A stretch of 56,462 nucleotides of DNA from contig NZ_CP150484.1 in NCBI RefSeq assembly GCF_037997115.1, forward strand, positions 4,117,913-4,174,374, written 5' to 3'. The DNA is from Amycolatopsis coloradensis. Lineage in GTDB: Bacteria > Actinomycetota > Actinomycetes > Mycobacteriales > Pseudonocardiaceae. Shown here piece after piece: positions 8,319 to 15,993 of this stretch. Numbering within the stretch: the first letter of the stretch is position 1; each line of letters begins with the position of its first letter. A program made the translations under genes and the position numbers. The notes beneath the pieces were generated by a model. That model did no database searches and was not told where the DNA came from. It was given only the letters and a program-made list of their open reading frames with translations.

Positions 8319-8360
8319 TGGTCGTGAGTGGCGCTCGTCGCGAAACGCCACTCACGACCA
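8319..8360. terminator. 15-bp-stem hairpin between DDAH remnant and aldo-keto reductase
   Basis: TGGTCGTGAGTGGCG (8319-8333) and its exact complement (8346-8360) with a 12-nt loop lie 8 bp after the stop of the reductase gene. On the minus strand this is a strong terminator-like hairpin, without a clear U run, as is common in actinobacteria. Confidence 0.6.
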
Positions 8361-8368
8361 CGGCGAGG

Positions 8369-9427
8369 TCAGCGGCGCGGTTCGATCGTCATGTCGCCGC
8401 GGGTCAGCGCGAGGGTCGTGTCACGGGAGAGCATCTCGTGCGGGAAACCGAGATCGATCGCGCTGGCCTCGTCGAGGCGGGCCAGGTGCGAGCCGGTGAA
8501 TTCGACCTCCAGCGCGCCGAGGTTCTCCTCCAGCTGGGCGGGTGTGCGGGCGCCGATGATCGGTGCCGTCACGCCCGGGTTCAGCAGGGTCCAGGCCAGC
8601 CCGATCTGGGCGGGGCTGCGGCCGAGCTCCGCGGCGACCTCCTTCACCACGTCCACGATCGCGAGGTTGCGTTCGGTGAGCGTGCCCAAGGCCAAGGTGA
8701 AGTTCTTGCGGGTGCCGTTCTCGGACGGCACCGCGGTCACGTCGTCCCGGCTGTACTTCCCGGTGAGCACGCCGCCCGCCAGCGGTGACCAGGGGACCAC
8801 GCCCAGCCCCATCTCGCGTGCCATGGGGATCAGGTCGCGTTCCCCGGTGCGCTCGATCAGGTTGTACTCGATCTGCAGCGCGACCAGCGGTGACCAGCCG
8901 CGCAGGTCGGCGATCGCCTGCATCCGCGAAACCTCCCAGGCCGGCGCGTTGGAGATCGCCACGTACAGGAGCTTGCCCTGCCGGACCAGATCGTCCATCC
9001 CGCGTAGGATCTCCTCGACCGGCGTCGTGAAATCCCACAGGTGCAGGTAAAGCAGGTCAAGGTAGTCCGTGTTCAGCCGCCGCAGGCTGGCTTCCACCGA
9101 AGCGAACAGGCTTTTGCGCTGCCCGCCGCCGGAGTTCGGGTCTCCCGGCCTGCGCAGTGTCGTGTACTTCGTCGCCAGCACAAGGCTTTCGCGGTTGCTC
9201 CTGGCGAATTCGCCCAGCAGCCGTTCGGAGCTGCCGCTCGTGTAGGTGCTGGCGGTGTCGATGAAGTTGCCGCCGCGTTCGACGTAGGTGTCGAACAGTT
9301 CGCGGGCCTCATCCTGCTCCGCGCCCCAGCCCCATTCGGTGCCGAACGTCGCCGCGCCCAGCGCCAGCGGGGACACTCGCAGCCCGGACCGGCCCAGCAG
9401 CCGATAGGTGTCGAGGGTGAGCGGCAT
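8369..9427 (-). CDS. Aldo/keto reductase
   Basis: 352 residues, TIM-barrel NADPH-dependent oxidoreductase. Visible family motifs: GNFIDTASTYTSGSSERLLGEF (catalytic Asp and Tyr), LVLATKYT (catalytic Lys), YLDLLYLHLWD (His), PLAGGVLTGKYSRDD and PIIGARTPAQLEENL (phosphate-binding end). It resembles the YajO/YhdN-type group acting on aldehydes; substrate unknown. Start ATG 9427 has an AGGAGG site. The divergent XRE regulator 118 bp away belongs to a family repeatedly found beside such reductases and probably controls it. Confidence 0.93.
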   Translation of the reverse strand: MPLTLDTYRLLGRSGLRVSPLALGAATFGTEWGWGAEQDEARELFDTYVERGGNFIDTASTYTSGSSERLLGEFARSNRESLVLATKYTTLRRPGDPNSGGGQRKSLFASVEASLRRLNTDYLDLLYLHLWDFTTPVEEILRGMDDLVRQGKLLYVAISNAPAWEVSRMQAIADLRGWSPLVALQIEYNLIERTGERDLIPMAREMGLGVVPWSPLAGGVLTGKYSRDDVTAVPSENGTRKNFTLALGTLTERNLAIVDVVKEVAAELGRSPAQIGLAWTLLNPGVTAPIIGARTPAQLEENLGALEVEFTGSHLARLDEASAIDLGFPHEMLSRDTTLALTRGDMTIEPRR

Positions 9428-9544
9428 CGTGTCCTCCTGTGCTCGTGATCCGTTGTCGAAGAGGAGTCTGCGACCGCCGCGAGCAGGGGATAAGGGAGAA
9501 GACATCCTGGGAACACCGGTCCCACCCAGGCTGTTGGACCGGAC

Positions 9545-10384
9545 ATGACGACCCGCACCGTGGACACGACCCAGGAGCTGGCCGCGTTCCTGCGGACCCG
9601 GCGTGAACGCCTGGACCCGGACGAATTCGGCCTGCCGTCGCGCCGTCGGTCCCGGCGGACCCCGGGGCTGCGCCGCGAAGAGGTCGCCGAACTGGCCGGG
9701 GTCAGCATCGACTACGTCGTGCGTCTGGAACAGGCACGCGGGCTGCGTCCCTCGGCGGAAGTGGTGGAAGCGCTGGCGCGGGCATTGCGCCTGGCCCCCG
9801 ACGAACGCGCCTACCTGTTCGACCTGGCCCGGCGGCGACCTCGCGACGCCGGCAAGCTCGCCACCACGGCGGCGCCGCCGCTGGCCAGGCTGGTCGCCGA
9901 TCTGTCGCCGCTGCCCGCGATGCTGCTGAACCATCGTTACGACATCCTGGCCTGGAACGACGAAATGGCCAGGCTGCTGGTGGACTTCGCCACGTTGCCG
10001 CCGTCGGAGCGCAATGCGATGTGGTTGTGCCTCAAGCATCCCGTGGTGCGCGAGTTCTACGCGGACCGGGAACGGGTCGTGCGGGAGGGGATCGCCCATC
10101 TGCGCGCCGCCTGGGCCGCGCATCCGGACGATCAGGCCTTGATCGACCTCATCGCCGACTTCACCGCCGACCGGGAATTCGCGCGGCTGTGGGCCGAACG
10201 CGACGTCAAGGTCAACGGCCGCGGGCGCAAGGCGTTGCGGCATCCCGAGGCCGGCGAGCTGGACCTGCATTACGAAGTGCTCACGCCGCTTCAGGATCAG
10301 GATCAGCGGCTGGTGATCTATCGCGCCATGGCCGAAGAAACCCGCTCGGCGCTGGACCGGTTGTTCAGCACCTGGTCTCGGTGA
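9545..10384 (+). CDS. XRE-family regulator with MmyB-like ligand-binding domain
   Basis: 279 residues. HTH at about 10-75 (LAAFLRTRRERLDPDEFG, RTPGLRREEVAELAGVSIDYVVRLEQARG), then the MmyB-like PAS-related domain with PLPAMLLNHRYDILAWNDEMARLL and the C-terminal basic strand typical of this actinobacterial family, which binds fatty-acid-like ligands. Divergent from the aldo/keto reductase; the intergenic region would hold a shared operator, though I see no long palindrome there. The last 20 bp overlap the end of the convergent arsR gene. Confidence 0.92.
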   Translation: MTTRTVDTTQELAAFLRTRRERLDPDEFGLPSRRRSRRTPGLRREEVAELAGVSIDYVVRLEQARGLRPSAEVVEALARALRLAPDERAYLFDLARRRPRDAGKLATTAAPPLARLVADLSPLPAMLLNHRYDILAWNDEMARLLVDFATLPPSERNAMWLCLKHPVVREFYADRERVVREGIAHLRAAWAAHPDDQALIDLIADFTADREFARLWAERDVKVNGRGRKALRHPEAGELDLHYEVLTPLQDQDQRLVIYRAMAEETRSALDRLFSTWSR

Positions 10385-10763
10385 GCCGGGCGGGCCGGTC
10401 GGCGAGCGGCCCGCCCGAGCGGAGCAGGGTCCCCAGCGTTTCGAGCGGCTCGGGGACGACGCTGTACCAGCTCCAGGTGCCACGCCGTTCCCGTTCGAGG
10501 ATGCCGGCGGAGACCAGGACGCGCAGGTGATGGCTGAGCGAGGGCTGGGGCATGTCGAACTCCTCGGCGAGGTCGCAGAAACACGCCTCGCCGCCGGGGG
10601 AGTGCCGCACCAGTGACAGCAGACGGATCCGGACGGGATCCGACAGCGCCTTGAACAGCTTCGCGGCCGTCTCGGCGTCTCCGGGATCGACGACCGCCGC
10701 GGGCTCGGCCATCAACAGGGTCACCGCGACCGGCGTCCGGGTGCGTCCGTTCTCGCTCGTCAC
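10365..10763 (-). CDS. arsR: ArsR/SmtB arsenic-responsive repressor
   Basis: 132 residues. Winged helix at about 30-105 (KLFKALSDPVRIRLLSLVRH, MPQPSLSHHLRVLVSAGILE). The As(III) site looks like the classic pair in the recognition region, Cys61 and Cys63 in ACFCDL. The GTG start at 10763 lies 6 nt after TAGGCT (minus strand 10775-10770), so the mRNA is probably leaderless. Divergent from arsC-acr3-arsO, with inverted repeats in between; it should repress both directions until arsenite binds. Its 3' end overlaps the XRE gene by 20 bp in convergent orientation. Confidence 0.93.
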   Translation of the reverse strand: MTSENGRTRTPVAVTLLMAEPAAVVDPGDAETAAKLFKALSDPVRIRLLSLVRHSPGGEACFCDLAEEFDMPQPSLSHHLRVLVSAGILERERRGTWSWYSVVPEPLETLGTLLRSGGPLADRPARLTETRC

Positions 10764-10779
10764 AGGCCCAGCCTACCGC

Positions 10780-10836
10780 TTGAATTGACAAAACTCGATC
10801 CAGTCTCTTCAATTTGGATCGAGATACTTCAATCCA
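10780..10836. promoter_or_regulatory. Divergent arsR/arsC promoter-operator region
   Basis: Contains a perfect 9-bp inverted repeat CTCGATCCA (10794-10802) / TGGATCGAG (10815-10823), TTGACA at 10785, and three TTGAAT/TTCAAT half-sites (10780, 10808, 10829). A -10-like GATACT at 10823-10828 would serve the arsC direction. ArsR operators commonly use TTGA/TCAA half-sites, so this region is the likely binding site of the adjacent repressor. Confidence 0.6.
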
Positions 10837-10865
10837 GCTGCCCGGCCGTGCCCCCTGGAGACGTC

Positions 10866-10913
10866 ATGACCCCCCGCCGCGTCCGGCACCTGCTCGACGA
10901 ACTCATCGACTGA
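10866..10913 (+). CDS. Possible 15-residue leader peptide before arsC
   Basis: ATG 10866 follows CTGGAGA and opens a 15-codon frame (MTPRRVRHLLDELID) ending 23 bp before arsC. Codon use is normal for the organism and a ribosome site is present, but so short a frame can arise by chance. It may be a leader peptide or the stub of a deleted gene. Confidence 0.25.
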   Translation: MTPRRVRHLLDELID

Positions 10914-10936
10914 TCACCGCAGAAAGGCAGACACGC

Positions 10937-11341
10937 ATGACCCGCAAGCCCGAGGTGCTGTTCGTGTGCGTGCACAACGCCGGCCGCTCCCAGCTGGCCG
11001 CCGCGTTGCTGCAGCACTACTCGCTCGGCAGGATCGCCGTCCGGTCCGCGGGTTCCGAACCCGCGGACAAGGTGAATCCCGCTGCCGCCGCCGCGCTGGC
11101 CGAGTGGGGATTGGACATCACCGCCGAGGTGCCGAGCAAGCTGTCCACTGAGGACGTCGAAGCGTCCGATGTGGTGATCACGATGGGTTGTGGTGACACC
11201 TGCCCGGTGTTCCCCGGCAAGCGCTACCTCGACTGGCCGCTGGAGGATCCCGCGGGCCAGGGTGTCGACGCCGTCCGCCCGATCCGTGACGAGATCGACC
11301 GCCGCGTCCGTGGCCTGGTCGCCGAAATCCTCGACGCCTGA
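10937..11341 (+). CDS. arsC: Arsenate reductase, low-molecular-weight phosphatase type
   Basis: 134 residues. N-terminal LMW-PTP loop VCVHNAGRSQ with nucleophile Cys11 and Arg17; Cys85 and Cys89 in MGCGDTCPVF are the redox pair that relays the disulfide; Asp in YLDWPLEDP is the acid. Reduces As(V) to As(III) using thioredoxin or mycothiol/mycoredoxin; the sequence alone does not decide which. Start ATG 10937 follows AGAAAGG. It is the first clear gene of the operon arsC-acr3-arsO divergent from arsR. Confidence 0.95.
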   Translation: MTRKPEVLFVCVHNAGRSQLAAALLQHYSLGRIAVRSAGSEPADKVNPAAAAALAEWGLDITAEVPSKLSTEDVEASDVVITMGCGDTCPVFPGKRYLDWPLEDPAGQGVDAVRPIRDEIDRRVRGLVAEILDA

Positions 11342-11372
11342 CCCTCGCTTCCGACTTCTGGAGACCAGCCCC

Positions 11373-12452
11373 GTGACTCGAACCGCCCAAGAGGCCGGCC
11401 CCGACGTGCTGCACAAACTGTCCTTTCTGGACCGGTTCCTCCCGGTCTGGATCATCGTCGCGATGGGCGCCGGGCTGCTGCTGGGCAGCGTGATCCCCGG
11501 CCTGCAAGGGGTACTGGACGCGGTGAAGATCGGGCAGGTGTCACTGCCGATCGCGCTCGGTCTGCTGCTGATGATGTATCCGGTGCTGGCGAAGGTCCGC
11601 TACGACCGGCTCGACACCGTGACCAAGGACAAGCGCACGATGGTGCTTTCCTTGCTGCTCAACTGGATTCTCGGTCCCGCGCTGATGTTCGCGCTCGCCT
11701 GGCTGATGCTGCCCGATCTGCCCGAGTACCGGACCGGGCTGATCATCGTCGGTCTCGCCCGGTGTATCGCGATGGTGATCATCTGGAACGACCTCGCCTG
11801 CGGTGACCGCGAGGCCGCGGCCGTGCTGGTCGCGCTGAACTCCGTGTTCCAGGTGATCATGTTCGGGGTACTCGGCTGGTTCTACCTCGATCTGCTGCCC
11901 GGCCGGCTGGGCCTGGACACCACGAACATCGACTTCTCGCCGTGGGAGATCGCGCTCAGCGTCGTCATCTTCCTCGGGATCCCGCTCGCCGCCGGCTACC
12001 TGTCCCGCCGTGTCGGGGAACGGACCAAGGGACGTGACTGGTACGAGGGCGCGTTCCTGCCCAAGATCGGCCCGATCGCGCTGTACGGGCTGCTGTTCAC
12101 CATCGTGATCCTGTTCGCCTTGCAGGGCGACACCATCACTTCCCGGCCGTTCGACGTCGCCCGGATCGCGCTGCCGCTGCTGGTGTATTTCGCGATCATG
12201 TGGATCGGCGGCTATCTGCTGGGCAAGGCGTCCGGGCTGTCGTACGAGCGCACCACGACGCTGGCTTTCACGGCCGCGGGCAACAACTTCGAACTCGCGA
12301 TCGCCGTCGCCATCGGGGTCTTCGGCGTGACATCGGGGCAGGCTCTCGCCGGGGTCGTCGGCCCGCTGATCGAAGTGCCCGTGCTGGTCGCCCTGGTGTA
12401 CGTCAGCCTCTGGCTGCGGAAACGCTGGTCCGCCAAGGCTCCGTCCGCATGA
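11373..12452 (+). CDS. acr3: Arsenite efflux permease, Acr3 family
   Basis: 359 residues, ten hydrophobic segments. Acr3 signatures include LGLLLMMYPVLAKVRY, the conserved cysteine in GLARCIAMVIIWNDLA (pore residue for arsenite), and FTAAGNNFELAIAVAIGVFG near the end. Extrudes As(OH)3, the product of the preceding arsC. GTG 11373 is the likely start, 31 bp after arsC. The final ATGA overlaps the arsO start, so translation is coupled. Confidence 0.95.
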   Translation: MTRTAQEAGPDVLHKLSFLDRFLPVWIIVAMGAGLLLGSVIPGLQGVLDAVKIGQVSLPIALGLLLMMYPVLAKVRYDRLDTVTKDKRTMVLSLLLNWILGPALMFALAWLMLPDLPEYRTGLIIVGLARCIAMVIIWNDLACGDREAAAVLVALNSVFQVIMFGVLGWFYLDLLPGRLGLDTTNIDFSPWEIALSVVIFLGIPLAAGYLSRRVGERTKGRDWYEGAFLPKIGPIALYGLLFTIVILFALQGDTITSRPFDVARIALPLLVYFAIMWIGGYLLGKASGLSYERTTTLAFTAAGNNFELAIAVAIGVFGVTSGQALAGVVGPLIEVPVLVALVYVSLWLRKRWSAKAPSA

Positions 12453-13516
12453 GCGGTTCCGTGCGGGTGGTGGTCGTCGGCGGTGGCCAGGCCGGTCTCG
12501 CCGCCGCCTACCACCTGCGCCGCGCCGGTCTGGACTTCGTCGTCCTCGACGCCCAAGCCCGGCCGGGCGGCGCCTGGCTCCACGGCTGGGACTCGCTGCG
12601 CCTGTTCTCTCCGGCGCAGCACAGTTCCCTGCCGGGCCGGCCGATGCCGCCCTACTCGGGGCCCGGGTATCCGACCGCCGAGCATGTCGTCGAGTACCTC
12701 GCGGCGTACGAAAAACGCTACGAACTCCCGATCCGTCGCTCGGAGCCGGTGACCGACGTGTTTCGTGACGGCGCTCGATTCACGGTGCGCACCGATACGG
12801 GGGAGTGGAGCGCCGAGGCTGTCATCAGCGCCACCGGCACCTGGTGGCGTCCTTTCCTTCCCCTCATGCCCGGCGGGTTCACCGGACGTCAACTGCACAC
12901 CGTCGACTACCGGAATCCGGAGGAGTTCGCGGGCCAGGACGTCGTGGTGGTCGGCGGCGGCAACTCCGGCGCCCAGATCGCCGCCGACCTCGCGGGTACG
13001 GCGAACCTGACCTGGGTCACCCGCCGCCCGCCGCGGTACCTGCCGGACCACATCGACGGCAAGGCCCTCTTCGACGTCGCGACCCGGCGCCGCCAAGCCC
13101 TCGAAACCGGTGAGGCCGACACGGGCGGAGTCGCCGGGCTGGGCGACATCGTCGCCGTCCCGTCCGTCCGCGAGGCCCGTGACGCGGGCCTGTTGCGGCC
13201 GCGTGCGATGTTCGCCCGCCTCGGCCCGGATGGTCCTGTGTGGACAGACGGCACCCGCCGGCACGCGGACGCGGTCATCTGGTGCACCGGGTTCCGGCCC
13301 GCGTTGAGCCATCTCGCGTCGTTGCGGTTGCGTACCACCCGCGGTCGCATCCCCACCGAAGGCACCCGCGTGGTGGCCGAGCCGCGGCTGCACCTTCTCG
13401 GCTACGGCGACTGGACCGGTCCCGCCTCGGCCACGCTCATCGGCGTCGGCATGACCGCCCGGGCCGCGGTCGCCGACCTCACAGCAATGCCGGAGACCGG
13501 CGGCGGCGACCTGTAG
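12449..13516 (+). CDS. arsO: ArsO-like flavin-dependent monooxygenase
   Basis: 355 residues with two Rossmann dinucleotide sites: FAD site VVVVGGGQAGLAAAYHLRRAG at 6-26 and NADPH site DVVVVGGGNSGAQIAADLAG near 165, plus the ATGTWWRP and WCTGFRPALSHL motifs of the group. ArsO genes lie in many ars operons but their reaction is not settled; oxidation of organic or inorganic arsenicals is proposed. It overlaps acr3 by 4 bp and, at its 3' end, overlaps the convergent flavoprotein gene by 38 bp, so transcription of the two ars operons collides here. Confidence 0.88.
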   Translation: MSGSVRVVVVGGGQAGLAAAYHLRRAGLDFVVLDAQARPGGAWLHGWDSLRLFSPAQHSSLPGRPMPPYSGPGYPTAEHVVEYLAAYEKRYELPIRRSEPVTDVFRDGARFTVRTDTGEWSAEAVISATGTWWRPFLPLMPGGFTGRQLHTVDYRNPEEFAGQDVVVVGGGNSGAQIAADLAGTANLTWVTRRPPRYLPDHIDGKALFDVATRRRQALETGEADTGGVAGLGDIVAVPSVREARDAGLLRPRAMFARLGPDGPVWTDGTRRHADAVIWCTGFRPALSHLASLRLRTTRGRIPTEGTRVVAEPRLHLLGYGDWTGPASATLIGVGMTARAAVADLTAMPETGGGDL

Positions 13517-14558
13517 GCCTGACCAGAAGGCGTTTGGTCACGTACTGCGCGTCGCGTCCGACACCGCGCAGGGTGGCGGAGGCGAAGCTGCGCTGCCATT
13601 CCAGGCCGACGAAGGCCAACCCGTGGTGGGTGGTGGACAGGCCGCGATCGTGCAGCGGCCGTCCATCGGAGTCCAGTGCGCCGAGTCCGTCCAGATAGGA
13701 CAGTCCGGGCCGGAATCCGGTGGCGAGCAGGATGGTGTCGACGTTTTCGCGGGTTCCGTCCGGCCAGCGCACACCGTCGCCGTCGATGGTGGTGAACATG
13801 CGCCTCTGATCCGGTTCTCCGTCGAGAATCGCGGCTTTGTAGCCGCCGGGGTCGTTGACAGGTGAGGTGAGTGGTTGTTTCAGCACATGGCCGATCGGCA
13901 GGTGGTCGAACCCGACGGCGGCGGACCAGAAGTGCACGTCCTTCCCGAAGGGGCGCTGCGGCGCGAACTTGATCGGTGCCCGGGTGGCGAGGGTGACCCT
14001 GGCGTGGCCGGCGAGCTCGGTGGCGATCTGGACGGCGGAGTTGCCCGCGCCGACCACGATGACGCGCTGCCCGGTGAACGGGGCGGGATCGCGGTAGTCG
14101 CTGCTGTGCAGGACTTGGCCGGTGAAGCCGTCCAGCCCCGGCAGAGCGGGAAGATGGGGCCGCGAGAAGCCGCCGGATGCGGCGATGACCACGGGCGCGG
14201 ACAGGGCGGTTCCTCCGGCCGTGTGCACGGTGAACACGCCGCCCTCGTGGGTGACGGCGGAGACGCGGTGTCCGGTGCGGATGTCGGTGCCGACGCGGTC
14301 GGCGTAGCGGCGGAGATAACCGACGACTTCGTCGCGGTGCGGGTAGTGCTCGGGATCGCCGGGGAAGGGCAGGCCGGGGAGGCTGCTGTAGCGGGCGGGG
14401 GAGAAGAGGGTCAGCGAGTCGTAGTAGCGGGGCCATGAGCCGACCGGTTCGGCGCCGGCCTCGAGGATCACCGGCTTCGAGCCGCGGGTGCGCAGGGCGT
14501 GGGCGGCGGCGAGACCGGCCTGGCCGCCACCCACGATGATCGCGTCGTGCGCGGTCAT
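13479..14558 (-). CDS. Flavoprotein monooxygenase, second ArsO-like paralogue
   Basis: 359 residues, clearly paralogous to the ArsO-like protein at 12449 (same DSLTLFSPARYSSLPG region, same ATG-like hinge and second Rossmann site VIVVGAGNSAVQIATELAG). FAD site AIIVGGGQAGLAAAHALRTRG near the start. Start ATG 14558 overlaps the stop of the upstream gene (ATGA). Second gene of a two-flavoprotein operon driven from the symmetric operator at 15941-15986 and so presumably induced by arsenicals through the ArsR-acetyltransferase fusion. Its last 38 bp overlap arsO tail-to-tail. Arsenical oxidation is inferred from context. Confidence 0.85.
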   Translation of the reverse strand: MTAHDAIIVGGGQAGLAAAHALRTRGSKPVILEAGAEPVGSWPRYYDSLTLFSPARYSSLPGLPFPGDPEHYPHRDEVVGYLRRYADRVGTDIRTGHRVSAVTHEGGVFTVHTAGGTALSAPVVIAASGGFSRPHLPALPGLDGFTGQVLHSSDYRDPAPFTGQRVIVVGAGNSAVQIATELAGHARVTLATRAPIKFAPQRPFGKDVHFWSAAVGFDHLPIGHVLKQPLTSPVNDPGGYKAAILDGEPDQRRMFTTIDGDGVRWPDGTRENVDTILLATGFRPGLSYLDGLGALDSDGRPLHDRGLSTTHHGLAFVGLEWQRSFASATLRGVGRDAQYVTKRLLVRPTGRRRRSPALL

Positions 14559-15892
14559 GAGGTCCTTCCCCGTTGAGGTGCCGCCGCCGCCAGGGGCAGG
14601 ACTTCCGCGCAGCAGCCGGCCGATGCCGTGTCTTCGGGCTCGTCGAACAGACCGGCGCCACCGCACACACCCGTTTCGGCCATCCGGAGTTCGACGCGAG
14701 CGGCCGCCTCGTGGTCCCCGGCGAGCTCCGCGGCGATGCTGCGCACCTGTTCGTACCCGGTCATGGCCAGGAACGTCGGCGCACGGCCGTAGCTCTTCAT
14801 GCCCGCCAGGAAGAAGTCCTTCTCCGGGTGAGCGAGTTCCTTCGCGCCATGCGGGTACACGGTCCCACAGGAATGCACGTTCGGATCGATCAGCGGCGCG
14901 AGCGCGACCGGCGCCTGCAGGGTCGGGTCCAGGTCCAGGCGGATTTCCGAGAGCAGGCCCAGATCGGGGCGGAATCCCGACAGCGTCACCACTTCGTCGA
15001 CCCGGTCGAGGCGCTGCCCGGCGGAGGAGATCAGGCTCAATCGCCCGTCTTCGTCGCGTTCGACCGTCTCGGTGCGGAATCCGGTCAGGACGGTGATCAG
15101 CCCGGATTCCACCGCCGCCCGCGCACGCAGGCCGAGAGCACCCCGAGCGGGGAGCTGGTCCGCGTCGCCGCCGCCGAAGGTGTTGCCGACCGAACCGCGG
15201 CGCAGCACCCAGCTGATCCGCGTGTCCGCGGACTCCTTCGCCAGACCGGACAACGCGACCAGCGCGGTCAGCGCGGAGTGTCCGCTTCCCGCGACCACCA
15301 CGTGCTTGCCCGCGTACCGTGCCCGCACCACCGGGTCGCCCAGATCCGGGACGCGGTAGCCGATCCGGTCTACCGCCGCTCGTTCGCCGATGGCGGGAAG
15401 TCCCTCCCCGCCAAGAGGATTCGGGGTCGGCCATGTTCCGGAGGCGTCGATCACCGCCTGTGCCGCGATCCGTTCCTCCGTGCCGTCGGCGGCACGGACG
15501 TGCACGGTGAACGGCTCGTCGTCGCGGCCGCTGTCCACGACACGGTCCCGGCCGCGGCGCGCCACGCCGACCACCTCGGCGCCGAACCGGACCCGGTCGC
15601 CGAGTGCGGACGCCAGCGGGCGCAGGTAGGACTCCGCCCATTCCGAACCTGTCGGGTACGTGTCGGCGGCAGGGCCGGACCAGCCGATCGCCGCCAGGAG
15701 CCGCCCGGCCGCCGGAGCGACGAGCTCGGACCAAGGCGAGAAAAGCCGGACATGATTCCACTCCGCCACCGCGGCACCCGCGTGCGTGCCGCGTTCCAGC
15801 ACCAACGGCTCGAGGCCCCGTTCGGCGAGTTCGGCGGCCGCCGCCAACCCGACCGGCCCAGCTCCGACGACCACCACAGGCAACTCGTTCAT
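14555..15892 (-). CDS. FAD/NAD(P)-binding oxidoreductase with C-terminal Cys-Cys motif
   Basis: 445 residues. FAD-binding VVVVGAGPVGLAAAAELAERG at 5-25; NADPH-binding HVVVAGSGHSALTALVALSG near 205; FFLAGMKSYGRAPTFLAMTG near 370, typical of flavin monooxygenases. The tail contains Cys residues (ETGVCGGAGLF and SAGCCAEVLPL), the last a vicinal pair of the kind that binds trivalent arsenic. Start ATG 15892 follows AAAGGTGCGGGG. First gene of the operon facing the ArsR-acetyltransferase fusion. This protein type recurs beside actinobacterial arsR genes; its substrate is unknown, trivalent arsenicals being the obvious guess. Confidence 0.85.
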   Translation of the reverse strand: MNELPVVVVGAGPVGLAAAAELAERGLEPLVLERGTHAGAAVAEWNHVRLFSPWSELVAPAAGRLLAAIGWSGPAADTYPTGSEWAESYLRPLASALGDRVRFGAEVVGVARRGRDRVVDSGRDDEPFTVHVRAADGTEERIAAQAVIDASGTWPTPNPLGGEGLPAIGERAAVDRIGYRVPDLGDPVVRARYAGKHVVVAGSGHSALTALVALSGLAKESADTRISWVLRRGSVGNTFGGGDADQLPARGALGLRARAAVESGLITVLTGFRTETVERDEDGRLSLISSAGQRLDRVDEVVTLSGFRPDLGLLSEIRLDLDPTLQAPVALAPLIDPNVHSCGTVYPHGAKELAHPEKDFFLAGMKSYGRAPTFLAMTGYEQVRSIAAELAGDHEAAARVELRMAETGVCGGAGLFDEPEDTASAGCCAEVLPLAAAAPQRGRTS

Positions 15893-15940
15893 CCCCGCAC
15901 CTTTCATCGATCTGGCTCGATTGAACCGACGCGGAGGACT

Positions 15941-15986
15941 GTATCGACAGGCATCGATTGACGCAACCATCGATGTTGGTCGATAC
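15941..15986. promoter_or_regulatory. 46-bp symmetric ArsR operator over two divergent promoters
   Basis: The sequence reads GTATCGAC-n3-CATCGAT-n10-ATCGATG-n3-GTCGATAC and is perfectly mirror-symmetric in its 30 paired bases. The outer arms form the -10 hexamers of both divergent promoters: GATACT at 15982-15987 (plus) with TTGACG 18 nt upstream, and GATACA at 15945-15940 (minus). A repressor dimer pair here would block both promoters at once. The adjacent ArsR-type fusion protein is the obvious ligand. Confidence 0.8.
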
Positions 15987-15993
15987 TGGATGC

